From the NCBI GenBank assembly GCA_963787135.1, contig CAWBBW010000013.1, positions 1 to 64,000 on the forward strand: 64,000 bases of DNA, written 5' to 3'. Numbering within the stretch: the stretch's first letter is position 1; each line of letters begins with the position of its first letter. Origin of the DNA: Roseiarcus sp963787135 (GTDB lineage: Bacteria; Pseudomonadota; Alphaproteobacteria; Rhizobiales; Beijerinckiaceae). Shown here piece by piece: positions 27,066 through 36,847 of this stretch. The notes below the pieces were generated by a model. It saw only the letters and a program-made list of their open reading frames with translations, searched no databases and had not been told where the DNA came from. Made by a program: the position numbers and the translations under genes.

Positions 27066-27992
27066 TCATGCTGCGCGGCCAACGAGATCGACGAAGATGT
27101 CTTCGAGGCTGCTCGCGGTCGTCTCCAGGTCCTTGAAATCCACGCCCAGCTCGCCGAGGCGCTTAAGAAGAACCGGCACGCCGGTGTCCTCGGCGGAAGC
27201 GTCGAAGCGATAGGAGAGCCGCCGGCCCCCGTCGTCAAGTGCAAGCGGCCAGCCGGCGAGCGCGGCGGGCAGTGTGGCGAGCGGAGTTTGCAGCGTGAGC
27301 GTCAACCGCCGCTTGCCGAGCTTGCGCATCAGCTTGGTCTTGTCCTCGACCAGAATGATGCGGCCCTTGTCGATGACGCCGACGCGGTCGGCCATCTCCT
27401 CCGCCTCCTCGATATAATGGGTGGTAAGGATGACGGTGACGCCCTTGTCGCGCAGGCGCCGCACCAGCGCCCACATGTCGCGCCTCAGATTGACGTCGAC
27501 GCCGGCGGTCGGCTCGTCGAGGAACAGGACGTCCGGCTCGTGGGCGAGGGCCTTGGCGATCATCACGCGCCTCTTCATTCCGCCCGAAAGCTCGACGACG
27601 CGGCTCGAGCGCTTTTCCCAGAGAGAGAGATCGCGCAGGAGCTGTTCGACGAAGGCCGCGTCGGGCGGCCGGCCGAACAGGCGGCGGCTGAACGACACCG
27701 TCGCCCGGACGGTGGCAAAAATGTCGAGCGCGATCTCCTGCGGCACGAGGCCGACGATCGAGCGGGCGGCGCGAAAGTCGGATACGACGTCATGGCCGTC
27801 GATCTGGATGGCGCCCGAGCTCAACGAAATGGTGCCGCAAATGACGCCGATCAGCGTCGTCTTGCCGGCGCCGTTCGGGCCCAGGAGCGCGAAGATCTCT
27901 CCCTTTTTAATGGCGAGATCGATCGAATCAAGCGCGAGAAATCCGGTCGCGTAGCGCTTGGTGACGGCGGCGACGGAGATCATCGGCGGCAT
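27066..27992 (-). CDS. ABC transporter ATP-binding protein
   Basis: 308 residues. Walker A GPNGAGKTT (about 38-46), Q-loop VGLVPQEIAL, signature LSGGMKRR, Walker B VLFLDEP and switch His in LTTHYIEEAEEMADR are all present. The C-terminal 80 residues form the extra domain common in multidrug-type ABC-2 exporters. It energises the adjacent permease; the stop lies 22 bases before the permease start. Confidence 0.95.
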   Translation of the reverse strand: MPPMISVAAVTKRYATGFLALDSIDLAIKKGEIFALLGPNGAGKTTLIGVICGTISLSSGAIQIDGHDVVSDFRAARSIVGLVPQEIALDIFATVRATVSFSRRLFGRPPDAAFVEQLLRDLSLWEKRSSRVVELSGGMKRRVMIAKALAHEPDVLFLDEPTAGVDVNLRRDMWALVRRLRDKGVTVILTTHYIEEAEEMADRVGVIDKGRIILVEDKTKLMRKLGKRRLTLTLQTPLATLPAALAGWPLALDDGGRRLSYRFDASAEDTGVPVLLKRLGELGVDFKDLETTASSLEDIFVDLVGRAA

Positions 27993-28179
27993 GAGTCCTC
28001 ACATGGGCGGGATGGGCGCCCTATGTAGACGGGACTGCCGGGGGCCGCCAGAGCCGCGCAACAGAGCCCGCACCCGCTAACGGGCAAAACGACATTGGCC
28101 TCAGCAGCGCAGGCGTGTTGTGATGCTGGTCAGACGCGAGCATCCGCATCCCGGCGCGCCGCCCGCAGCTCCAGTTCGG

Positions 28180-28509
28180 TCAGAAGGCCATCGGCACGAA
28201 GAAGCAGTAGACGTTGGACCGCGCCCCGCCGCCGCCGTCGTCCCGGTAGAAAATCCAGTAGTCCCCGTCCTGGCTAGGCAGAGCGGCGCTCGCCGGAATG
28301 CGGTTCGGATAGCCGTCAACCGTATAATAATCGTCGGAAATCCGATGGACCTGATCGGGCCGGAGATGGTGAACATCGTCCGGCCCGCAGCATGCCGCCT
28401 TTACCCAAGCAGGCACGAATTTACCGTCAGCCCAAACATCGTGAGCCCCGGCCGGACCGCAAATGGCGCAAAAGACAAATACCGAAAGTACAGCAAGTCT
28501 CATGATCAT
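28180..28509 (-). CDS. Small exported protein of unknown function
   Basis: 109 residues from the ATG at 28509 (GGAG upstream). Residues 1-21 form a signal peptide ending in GPAGA-HDVW. The mature part has a Cys-Cys pair in KAACCGPDDVHHL, a tyrosine-rich middle, and ends GDYWIFYRDDGGGGARSNVYCFFVP. Similar small exported proteins are common in Rhizobiales, but I know no function. The conserved cysteines, histidines and acidic residues could bind metal, which is inference. Confidence 0.72.
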   Translation of the reverse strand: MIMRLAVLSVFVFCAICGPAGAHDVWADGKFVPAWVKAACCGPDDVHHLRPDQVHRISDDYYTVDGYPNRIPASAALPSQDGDYWIFYRDDGGGGARSNVYCFFVPMAF

Positions 28510-28732
28510 TTCAGCGTTCTCCGCAGGGTTTCTTGGGGCGGCCCTTGCTTGCTCTACGAATCCTCCGCGCTCAGAATCGTTCTCGTAGCAACGCATCGCG
28601 TTGCTTTAGTGGCGAACCAAAAACTCTTTGGATCGGAAACGGTTCCACAGCGCGAAACCGTCGCGAAAAAACCAGGGCCTGGCGGTCTCTGTCGCGCTTG
28701 CGGCGACTCAGGGGCCGGGCTAACCCGAGCCC

Positions 28733-30985
28733 ATGGCCAAAGCCGTTCCGCCGCCTCCGTTGCCGCCTTCGGAGCCGATCGACGTCAACCTGCGCGACGC
28801 GCTGGAAGAGCGCTATCTCGCCTATGCGCTCTCGACCATCATGGGCCGGGCGCTGCCGGACGCGCGCGACGGCCTGAAGCCCGTGCATCGCCGCATTCTC
28901 TACGGGATGCATATCCTCAAGCTCGACCCCGGCACGGCCTTCAAGAAATGCGCTAAGATCGTCGGCGACGTAATGGGCTCGTTCCATCCGCACGGCGACC
29001 AGGCGATCTACGAGGCGCTCGTGCGGCTCGCGCAGGACTTCGCCTCGCGCTATCCGCTGATCGAGGGCCAGGGCAATTTCGGCAATATCGACGGCGATAA
29101 CGCCGCCGCCTACCGCTACACCGAAGCGCGCATGACCGACGTCGCGCGCCTCCTGATGGAGGGCGTCGAAGAGGACTCGGTCGACTGGCGAGACAATTAT
29201 TCGGGCGACACGAAAGAGCCGATCGTGATGCCCTCGGCCGTGCCGAACCTGCTCGCCAACGGCGCGCAGGGCATCGCGGTCGGCATGGCGACGTCGATCC
29301 CGCCGCACAACATCGCCGAGCTTTGCGACGCGGCGCTCTATCTCATCGCCCATCCCGGCGCGGAGATCGAGGCGCTTTGCCAGTTCGTGCGCGGGCCCGA
29401 TTTTCCGACCGGCGGCATCGTCATCGACGACAGGGCGGCGATCCTCGAGACGTACCGCACCGGGCGGGGCGCCTTTCGGCTCCGCGCCCGCTGGGAGAAG
29501 GAAGACGCAGGGCGCGGCGTCTGGGCCGCAGTCGTGACCGAGATCCCCTACGGGGTGCAGAAGTCCCGTCTCATCGAGCAGATCGCCAACCTCCTCAACG
29601 AGCGGAAGCTGCCCCTGCTCGCCGACATCCGCGACGAGTCGACCGAGGACGTGCGCATCGTGCTCGAGCCGAAGAGCCGCGCGGTCGAGCCGGCGACGCT
29701 GATGGAGTCGCTCTTTCGCTTGAGCGAGCTCGAGGCGCGCGTCTCGGTCAACATGAACGTGCTGGTCGACGGCGTGACGCCGCGGGTGGTGTCGCTCGGC
29801 GAAGCGCTGCAGCAGTGGCTTGACCATCGCCGGACGGTGCTGGTGCGCCGCTCGCGCCATCGTCTGGCGGCGATCGACAAGCGGCTCGAACTGCTCGCCG
29901 GCATGATCATCGTCTTCCTCAATCTCGACGAGGTGATCCGCATCGTCCGCGAGGAGGAAGACCCGAAGGAGGCGCTGAAGCTCCGCTTCAGCCTCACCGA
30001 CAATCAGGTCGTCTACATCCTCGACACGCGCTTAAGAAGCCTGCGCCGCCTCGAGGAAATGGCGCTGCGCAAGGAAGAGGACGATCTCGCGAAAGAGAAG
30101 GCCTCGATCGAGCAGCTGCTCGCGAGCGACCGGAAGCAGTGGCAGATGATTGCGGTCGAGATCCGCGACGTCAAAAAGAAGTTCGGCCCGGAGACCAAGC
30201 TCGGCAAGCGGCGGACCAGCTTCGAGGACGCGCCCGACGTCGTGGTCGCCGACCTCGCCGAGGCGATGATCGAGCGCGAGCCGGTGACGATCCTCGTCTC
30301 GCAAAAGGGATGGATCCGGGCGCTCAAAGGCCAGGTCGCGGATCTCTCGACCGCGACCTTCAAGGGCGACGACGCGCTCAAGTTCTCGTTCTTCGCCGAG
30401 ACGACGTCGAAGATCCTGGCGCTGACCAGCGACGGCAAGGTGTTCACGCTCGAGGCCTCGAAGCTGCCGGGCGGGCGCGGGCAGGGCGAGCCGATCCGGC
30501 TCATGGCCGACATCGACGAGAGCGCTTCGATCGTCGCCGTCTGGGCCTACGCGCCGGGCGTCAAGCGGCTCATCATCGCTTCCGACGGCAACGGCTTCAT
30601 CGTCGGCGAAGACGAGCTTCTGTCCTCGACCCGCAAGGGCAGGGCGGTTCTGAACGTGACCGCGCCGGCGACCGCGGCGCTGATCGTTCCCGCCGCCGGC
30701 GACCATGTCGCGATCATCGGCCAGAACCGGAAGCTCTTGGCGTTTCCGATCGACCAACTCAACGAAATGGCGCGCGGCAAGGGCACGCGGCTGCAGCGCT
30801 ACAAGGACGGCGGCGTGTCCGACGCGAAAACCTTCGCCATCGCCGACGGCCTCACCTGGCGTGACTCAGCTGGACGCACCTTCACCGTCGCCAAGCCGGA
30901 GCTCAAGGAGTGGATTGGCAACCGCGCCGAAGCCGGGCGCTTGCCGCCGAAGGGCTTCCCGAAGAGCAACAAGTTCGACGGGTAG
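28733..30985 (+). CDS. parC: DNA topoisomerase IV subunit A
   Basis: 750 residues, full length. It starts IDVNLRDALEERYLAYALSTIMGRALPDARDGLKPVHRRILYGM, the breakage-reunion domain start; the catalytic Tyr lies in AAAYRYTEARM (about residue 125). A C-terminal beta-pinwheel with RGRQ-like repeats follows, ending in RLPPKGFPKSN. With ParE it decatenates daughter chromosomes. A diverged copy of the last 123 bases recurs at 33514-33636. Confidence 0.97.
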   Translation: MAKAVPPPPLPPSEPIDVNLRDALEERYLAYALSTIMGRALPDARDGLKPVHRRILYGMHILKLDPGTAFKKCAKIVGDVMGSFHPHGDQAIYEALVRLAQDFASRYPLIEGQGNFGNIDGDNAAAYRYTEARMTDVARLLMEGVEEDSVDWRDNYSGDTKEPIVMPSAVPNLLANGAQGIAVGMATSIPPHNIAELCDAALYLIAHPGAEIEALCQFVRGPDFPTGGIVIDDRAAILETYRTGRGAFRLRARWEKEDAGRGVWAAVVTEIPYGVQKSRLIEQIANLLNERKLPLLADIRDESTEDVRIVLEPKSRAVEPATLMESLFRLSELEARVSVNMNVLVDGVTPRVVSLGEALQQWLDHRRTVLVRRSRHRLAAIDKRLELLAGMIIVFLNLDEVIRIVREEEDPKEALKLRFSLTDNQVVYILDTRLRSLRRLEEMALRKEEDDLAKEKASIEQLLASDRKQWQMIAVEIRDVKKKFGPETKLGKRRTSFEDAPDVVVADLAEAMIEREPVTILVSQKGWIRALKGQVADLSTATFKGDDALKFSFFAETTSKILALTSDGKVFTLEASKLPGGRGQGEPIRLMADIDESASIVAVWAYAPGVKRLIIASDGNGFIVGEDELLSSTRKGRAVLNVTAPATAALIVPAAGDHVAIIGQNRKLLAFPIDQLNEMARGKGTRLQRYKDGGVSDAKTFAIADGLTWRDSAGRTFTVAKPELKEWIGNRAEAGRLPPKGFPKSNKFDG

Positions 30986-31000
30986 GCTGGCGCGGGCAGG

Positions 31001-31050
31001 TTTGGCGCCGACGAAGCGAAATCAGGATGTTAGGCGCCAAAATCTGTCGC
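31001..31050. repeat. Palindromic dispersed repeat, copy B
   Basis: Inverted arms TTTGGCGCC (31001-31009) and GGCGCCAAA (31033-31041) with a 23-base centre, followed by ATCTGTCGCC. Same layout as 4736-4786. It lies between the parC stop and the convergent HTH gene and encodes that gene's last residues. Confidence 0.7.
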
Positions 31051-31530
31051 CCTCTCAGCGGTGTCGCATTGCGACGCCGCGTGGGTCAGCGCGAGCGGGG
31101 GCGCGGGCAGAGCCAGATGCGCGGGCGGCGCATGGACCGGATCCCGCGGATCAATGGACCGGTGATAACGCTCCAGCGCGGCGACGACTTTCAAAAGTGG
31201 CGCGACCGCGGCCAGTTCGCCGTGGTCGAGCCGGAGGTCAGTGACGCGCAGCGCCTTGGTGAGGCGCGCGAGCTGCAGGTGGATGAAGCGATCGGGCGCA
31301 TCGAGCCGACGCTTCGCGACCGCCCGCTCGATCTCGCGCTGGATGGTCCGCACGCTCACCTTCCGGACGTCGGCGATCTGCCTGATGCTCCAGCCGGCTG
31401 CGAGAGCCTGGAAAGCGTTTTCGCTCAAAGCCTCCTTCGCCGCCCGGCGTTTCCGTGCGGCCGTTCGCGCAGTGGCGCGTTTGGAGAGCGTTCGGGGCGG
31501 TCGGCCAGCGGCGCGTTTCTTCGTGGTCAT
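31030..31530 (-). CDS. Helix-turn-helix protein of unknown role
   Basis: 166 residues. The N-terminal 35 are Lys/Arg/Ala-rich, like an unstructured DNA-binding tail. A helix-turn-helix follows (GWSIRQIADVRKVSVRTIQREIERAV, about 46-71), then a helical segment (DRFIHLQLARLTKALRVTDLRLDHGELAAVAPLLKVVAALERYH). The layout resembles phage-type DNA-recognition proteins such as small terminase subunits, but no other phage genes are near. The last residues (RATDFGA) come from the palindromic repeat. It is the first gene after parC inside the segment bounded by the second parC 3' end. Confidence 0.6.
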   Translation of the reverse strand: MTTKKRAAGRPPRTLSKRATARTAARKRRAAKEALSENAFQALAAGWSIRQIADVRKVSVRTIQREIERAVAKRRLDAPDRFIHLQLARLTKALRVTDLRLDHGELAAVAPLLKVVAALERYHRSIDPRDPVHAPPAHLALPAPPLALTHAASQCDTAERATDFGA

Positions 31531-31709
31531 TTCAGTCGCCCCCTCAGCCCAATCATCAACAGCATTATAGCGTTGACCAACGGCCTGTCAAGAACAAATC
31601 ATGAATATAACTGCTATTACGCAGCTACTTCAAATTGTTGCGCTCATGCATTCATGCATCAAATGATCAGGCGGATCGGGCGGTGGTTCGTTTGGCCAAT
31701 GGCGTTGCG

Positions 31710-33286
31710 CTACTGAAGCCAGCAACTTTCTGGCGTCGACGGTTGGAACTGCGCCTTGCCCGCTGTCGCCAGGAGGTCACGACTGGCCTGGGTTATCAGG
31801 TCTTCCATGCACGGATGGTCGTTTGCGTATAGAATGTCCCGGTAATCGATATTCAGGAAGTTGAGCGCGGCGTAAGGCGGGGGCGACGATGTTCCGTAAT
31901 TTCCGGCGGCGATCGTTCCGGAGAAAAAGTTGGCGAGTACGTTGTACGCCGCCTGCGGCGGAGTAAGATTTACTTTGCACCCCTTCCTCTTGCAGCCTTC
32001 TTTCTGCGTGGTCTTCTCGTCATCGGTGGATACGGCATAATCGAATTGGGCGCCGCCGAGAAATCGCGGCGATTGTGGCGATATCGGGATCAATGTCAGC
32101 GCTTTGATCGCGGGCAAGCCGATGTCGCCGGTCTTCGGCTCGCTCGAGGCTGTGAAGCCGCCGACCATGGCGGCCTTTTGATTGGGGCCTTGAGCGGCGA
32201 CAAAATCGGTCAGGACGATCGCTTTCGTGCCGCACGAAAGGGGACCCTCGACCGTGTCAAGCGAACAGTCCGTGCCCAACAGGGTTGTGGGATTGCCGGT
32301 CCCGTATTGGAGCTCGGGCATGTTCTTGCCATCGTCGGGGGTGAGGATCAGGGTCAAGCCGGAAAAATTACTTTCATAGTCCACGAATACATGCTCCCAG
32401 GCGTCGATAAACGCTTGCCCCCAGATTCCGTAGTACTGACCTGGGGATCCTGGGAGTGTCGATGGGAAAATGGTGTCAACGAGATATTCCCACCCCGTGT
32501 CTACCGGTAGCATGGGCTTGTCTTTAAACTTCGAATTGTTGGCGGTTGTTGGCAGGATCATCTCGGGTGACACCGAAACCGGTTCGGCGACCGAGATCGA
32601 GACGAACGCGGAACTGTACAGGGAATTGCCGGCATACTGGCTTTTGAGTTCTTCGAGGAACGCTTTCCACCGACCAGCATAGATGGGGCTGAACGGCAAT
32701 GGCAACGTCATGCTGTCGTGATGTTGCACGGACTCAGGGAGCGTCTTGAAAGTCACCCAATCGCAATACTGATATTCGGGATTCGGCGACTCAGCCTTTA
32801 TCACGGGGTCGCAGGATTGGCCCACCAAGAAGAGCCACGACGGCGAGTCGACGCCAGGGGTGATCAGCAGTTGGACATTCTTGTTCGCGGCCGCGGCGGC
32901 GGCGAAAGCCTCATCGGTATAACTCCAATCGTTGACCCCATCTCCGGTAGTGCCGATGAGGCACCAGTGTGCGCCCAAGGCGAGCCCCGCGACCGCGGTG
33001 TTCTTCAATAACCCCGTGTAGATATTCTGGAGATAAGCATGCAAATCCGGCGTTCCCGGCGGAGGACACGGCGCCGGCGTCACGCCTCCATTCTGTCTGA
33101 AATATTCGTTGATCGCGAACTCGAGATCGACATGGGCGTAGACGCCCTGCAGCTGGGCGCCGTTTGCCCCTGCGCCCGGGATTGCCCTGCGCAAGCCAGG
33201 ATCAACGCCCAGCACGCGATCGAGGCAACGACAGATTGCGCGCCGCCAGACCTCAATTTGCCCGCCATACCGCGCAAATCGCACAT
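31710..33286 (-). pseudogene. Secreted glycoside-hydrolase-like protein, frameshifted after the signal peptide
   Basis: A signal peptide (VVASIACWALILACAGQSRA) starts at the ATG at 33286 behind AAGGGAGG, but the mature protein lies in another frame, from about 33165 (VYAHVDLEFAINEYF) to 31710. The body, about 480 residues, has a TIM-barrel-like pattern: a Trp/Gly-rich start, LPFSPIYAGRWKAFLEELKSQ, and an SVSPEM segment resembling the acid-Glu region of GH5/GH42-type enzymes. The homology is by eye only. Many cysteines fit an exported protein. One base change near 33160-33182 would join the frames. Confidence 0.6.
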
Positions 33287-33513
33287 GACGCCTCCCTTTA
33301 GGCGCTATTTGATTCTCGCTATGAATTCCGCAAATTGCGCCAATATTCCGCACCGTTAGACTAAGCCGTCCCCGCGCCCCCTGCAAGACGAGGCGCTCGA
33401 TTGGCAGGAAGGATACCCTGCCGACGGGACTTTTTCGCTTGGAAGGCTCCCGCTGGCGCTCGAGAGACCATCGAGCCTGGCGAGCCCGATGGCCGACTTC
33501 GTCATGTCTCGCC

Positions 33514-33636
33514 GGCCTCAACTGGCGCAACTCGGCCGGGCGCACCTTCAACGTCGCAAGGCCGAAACTCAGAGAGTGGATCGGCAATCGCGCCGAAGCC
33601 GGCCGCCTGCCTCCCAAGGGCTTTCCCAAGAGCAAA
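33514..33636 (+). pseudogene. Second, diverged copy of the parC 3' end
   Basis: 123 bases align without gaps to 30848-30970, the last coding part of parC; about 100 positions match by hand count. Most differences are synonymous or conservative: WRNSAGRTFNVARPKLREW here against WRDSAGRTFTVAKPELKEW in parC, then an identical IGNRAEAGRLPPKGFPKS. Weaker similarity may extend back to about 33450. There is no start and no stop at the equivalent place. It was once a selected parC end and is not a recent duplication. Confidence 0.8.
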
Positions 33637-33645
33637 CCGGTTCGA

Positions 33646-33727
33646 GGGGTGGGGCGCCGCCTTGCGGTCGCCCCAACCGCCGGTCAGGGGTGGGGCGCCG
33701 CCTTGCGGTCGCCCCAACCGCCAGTCA
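33646..33727. repeat. Two tandem copies of a 41-base unit
   Basis: The unit starts GGGGTGGGGCGCCGCCTTGC and continues into a hairpin with GCGGTCGCCCCAACCGCC. Copies begin at 33646 and 33687 and differ at one or two positions. Each contains GGGGCG...CGCCCC complementarity. The array lies between the parC relic and the esterase stop. Confidence 0.85.
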
Positions 33728-35404
33728 GCTGCGGGGCGAGCAGGCGAGCGTCGGTCCGTCCCAGCTGCACCAGAGCGCGTTGCCCTTCCGATAATCGCTG
33801 CTCGCGCCGATGTAGTCGTAATTGCTGTTGAGCCCGTTGTTTTGCGGGGCCGGCTTGAGCGGGTCGAAGGGCGAGATGGTGAGCTCGGTCAGATGCTCGC
33901 CGGTGCTCTGCGCGGTGACGGGCAGCACGATGTCGCCGGGGGCGTCGCCGTGCTCCACCCACGCGACGAGTTGCGGCATGAACTGCACAGTCGTCGCCGG
34001 GTCGCCGTCGACGGGTTGTCCGCACGGGCAGTGATAGAGGCCGGGGACCATGTAGAGACGGCTGAAAGACTGGATCGCCTGGTAACCGCCCATCTGGTTG
34101 GCGACGGCTCGGTAGTAGTCGAGCGTGGCGAAGGGGGGGATCGCCTGGTCCGCCCAGCTGTGATAGATGATGATCTTGCCGCCGTGGGCGCGGAACGCGT
34201 CGAGATCGGGATCGGTTGCGTTGTAGATGCCGCCAAGCTGTTCCAATTGCTGGTGCATATCGGCGGTGAACGGGACTGATCCGACTGTGTAAGGGGTCTT
34301 CGGGTTGGACCAGAACGCCATGTCGTTCAGGTAGGCAATCCCTAACGTGGCGTAGACGTCCCCGGGCGCGGCGGCGTCGGCGGCCGGCATCACCAGCCAG
34401 AACGACCATGCCGGCTCGGATCCGTACGGCTCTCCGCCGTCGAAGAGGTTGCGGCCCTGCGCATCATGGGGGCCGCGATATTCGTCGCGGACCATTTTGA
34501 CCTGCTCGTCGGTCAGACAGTCCTGTCGGTCGACGCCGTCCGCGCAGCGGATGCTCGCAGGATCGAACGTGCAGGCGCGCGGGTCCTCGATCACGCCCTG
34601 CTTGTTGGCGCAGGCGGCCATCACGGCGGCGTGCAAGGCGGGCAGCTTTTCTGCAGTCAGGATCTGCTTGCCTTCCGCGTTGCGATTCGTCTGCGCAACC
34701 CATGTCTCGAACATGCCGCCGAGCGCCGCCCAGTTGTTGGCCGGGGCGCCGGCGATGATTCCATTGAAATCCTCGGGATAGCGCTGCGCCAGCACGAGGG
34801 CTTCGTGCCCGCCGTCGGACACGCCGCTGAAGTAGGAGTAGGCAGGCTCGCGCCCGTAGAAGGTTCGGATGAGGGCCTTGGCGGCCTGGGCCAGCTGATG
34901 TTCGGAGAGGTAGCCGAACACAAGCCGCAGTTCCGGGTCGGTCTTTGCCCACTCCCCGTCGCCGTTACTGGCCGTCTCATGACCCTCGTCGTCCGCCGCG
35001 ACGACCATCTCGCCATTCATGAGAGGGGCATAGGGCGCCTGATAGCCGCTGGTCCGCGACGGGTCTTTGAGGTCGACGTCGACATGGCCGCAGAGTCCGC
35101 CGCAACCCTGCTGCAGGTAATCGCCGCGCCAGGTCTCCAGCGGCAACAGCGCTTCGAACTGGGTCACCGGGCTGATGTAGCCTTTGACGTCGCAGTAAGC
35201 GTGACCTTCGCGCGTCGCTGTTGCGGTCGATGTGATCTGGGCGTCCTGCCGGGTCAGATCGGCCTTCGCCAACGCTTCGCACGACATCACCGGGGCGATC
35301 GTCCCGTCGGCTGCCGCGCCCAGAGCGGGCGGGCTCGCGACGATGATCCCTGCAAGGCCGATAGACGCCAGCGTCAACGCGGTCTGGACGTGCGTGATCC
35401 GCAT
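33725..35404 (-). CDS. Tannase/feruloyl esterase family protein
   Basis: 559 residues with a signal peptide (about 1-30), so exported. The alpha/beta-hydrolase nucleophile is in YFSGVSDGGHEA (about residue 198), and the family's His-Cys pair is in GLYHCPCG. The usual Cys just before the nucleophilic Ser, which pairs with the His-Cys cysteine, is Val here. Members cleave phenolic esters such as ferulate or gallate esters. GGGAGGACAG precedes the ATG at 35404. Confidence 0.87.
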   Translation of the reverse strand: MRITHVQTALTLASIGLAGIIVASPPALGAAADGTIAPVMSCEALAKADLTRQDAQITSTATATREGHAYCDVKGYISPVTQFEALLPLETWRGDYLQQGCGGLCGHVDVDLKDPSRTSGYQAPYAPLMNGEMVVAADDEGHETASNGDGEWAKTDPELRLVFGYLSEHQLAQAAKALIRTFYGREPAYSYFSGVSDGGHEALVLAQRYPEDFNGIIAGAPANNWAALGGMFETWVAQTNRNAEGKQILTAEKLPALHAAVMAACANKQGVIEDPRACTFDPASIRCADGVDRQDCLTDEQVKMVRDEYRGPHDAQGRNLFDGGEPYGSEPAWSFWLVMPAADAAAPGDVYATLGIAYLNDMAFWSNPKTPYTVGSVPFTADMHQQLEQLGGIYNATDPDLDAFRAHGGKIIIYHSWADQAIPPFATLDYYRAVANQMGGYQAIQSFSRLYMVPGLYHCPCGQPVDGDPATTVQFMPQLVAWVEHGDAPGDIVLPVTAQSTGEHLTELTISPFDPLKPAPQNNGLNSNYDYIGASSDYRKGNALWCSWDGPTLACSPRS

Positions 35405-35423
35405 ATCTGTCCTCCCTCAATCG

Positions 35424-36768
35424 TCATTTTGGATTGTCTTTGCTTGCGCCCTCACTGCGTCGTTTCTTTGGCAAGCGGGGCCGGCAAGCCGCCCGAACGG
35501 CATTCGGGCGGGCTTGACGACGCTTCGGCTTTGGTTCGGCCGACGCTGAGTCACGCGGGCGCGAGCGCCGGCTCTGCTCATGCTCGGGAACGGCCTGAAA
35601 GCTCATGGCGATCAGGAACGCGCCGATCCCCATGGCCCAGGAGCCGACATAGAGCCATGTGTAGCTGGCGAAGGCGTCGTAGATCAGCCCACCCGCCACC
35701 GGCCCGAGCGCCATGCCGAGGCTTCCCGCCATCGCCGTGCCGCCGATCACAGTGCCCATCATTCGAAGCGGGAAGTTCTCGCGGGCGAGGACCGCGTAGA
35801 GCGGCATGACGCCCGCGTAGATGAAGCCGAAGACCGCCGCCACCGTATAGAACTCGCTTAAGCCCCGGACGAAGACGTAAGCCAACGCCCCGAAGGCTTG
35901 CAACAACAGGCCGGAAACAAGCACATTCTTTGCGCCGAGCCGGTCGCCAAGGATGCCGAAAGCGATACGGCCGCCCATGCCCGCGAGTCCCTCGACACTG
36001 TAGATCGAGACGGCCGCAATAAGCGGGATACCGCAGCTCACCGCATAGCTGACGGTGTGGAAGATCGGGCCGGAATGGGTCGCGCAGCAAAAGAAGTTCG
36101 TGAGGACGAGGATGACGAAGGGCGGCGACCTCAAGGCCTGAGCGACCGTCAGGGACGGAGACGAATCATGGGCGGGAAGGGCGGCTGCGGCCCTGCTCGA
36201 GCGCCGGCGCGCGCCGCACCAGAAGAGCCGTCGGGATCATCAGAACCGCGGCGACCGCAGCGACCATGAGGAGCGCGGTCCTCCAGTCGTAGGCCGAGAC
36301 GAGCCAGGCCGCGAGCGGCGACATCGTCATCGGCGCCATGCCCATGCCGGCGGACACAAGCGAGACGGCGAGGCTCCGATGCGTGTCGAACCATCCGGTC
36401 ACGCAGGCCATCATCGGCGCAATGATCGCCGCCGCGCCGGCGCCGACCAGGAGGCCGAACACAAGCTGAAACTCGATGAGGGAACTCGCCCGGCTGGCGA
36501 GCGCAAGACTGCCCGACAGGATGGCCGACCCGGTGAGGACGATCGCCCGCGGACCAAACCGATCGGAGAGGGCGCCCCACGCCATACTGGCGAAGGCCAT
36601 GGCGAGAAAGCCGATGGTCATGGCGCCCGACACGCCGGTCACTGACCAGCCGGTGTCCGCCGCGATCGGCCGCAAAAGAACAGGAAGCGAGAACATCGAG
36701 CCGATCGCGACGCAGCCCAGAAGGCCGCCGGCCGCGACGATCACCCAGCGGTAGTCAGAGTCGGTCAT
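35424..36768 (-). pseudogene. MFS transporter with one frameshift between its halves
   Basis: The first frame (36768 to about 36200) gives six membrane helices starting YRWVIVAAGGLLGCVAIGSM and ends in RAPALEQGR. The second (about 36190 to 35424) resumes as AAAALPAHDSSPSLTVAQAL then RSPPFVILVLTNFFCCATHSGP, with the remaining six helices. The linker matches what MFS homologues have there, so one base in about 36178-36200 separates the frames. The type resembles OxlT/monocarboxylate-like MFS proteins. It ends just upstream of the esterase gene on the same strand. Confidence 0.85.
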
Positions 36769-36847
36769 GCGCGCCTGTCTCCTCTGACGGGTTTGTCGCT
36801 AATTAGAGAGCGTTCTGCATTTTGGTAGAGTTGATGACCTCGTTAGC

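Noticed and set aside
31030..33640. A prophage or phage satellite between the two parC ends
   Set aside because: Only one gene looks faintly phage-like. There are no integrase, portal, capsid or replication genes, and the other gene encodes a secreted enzyme-like protein.
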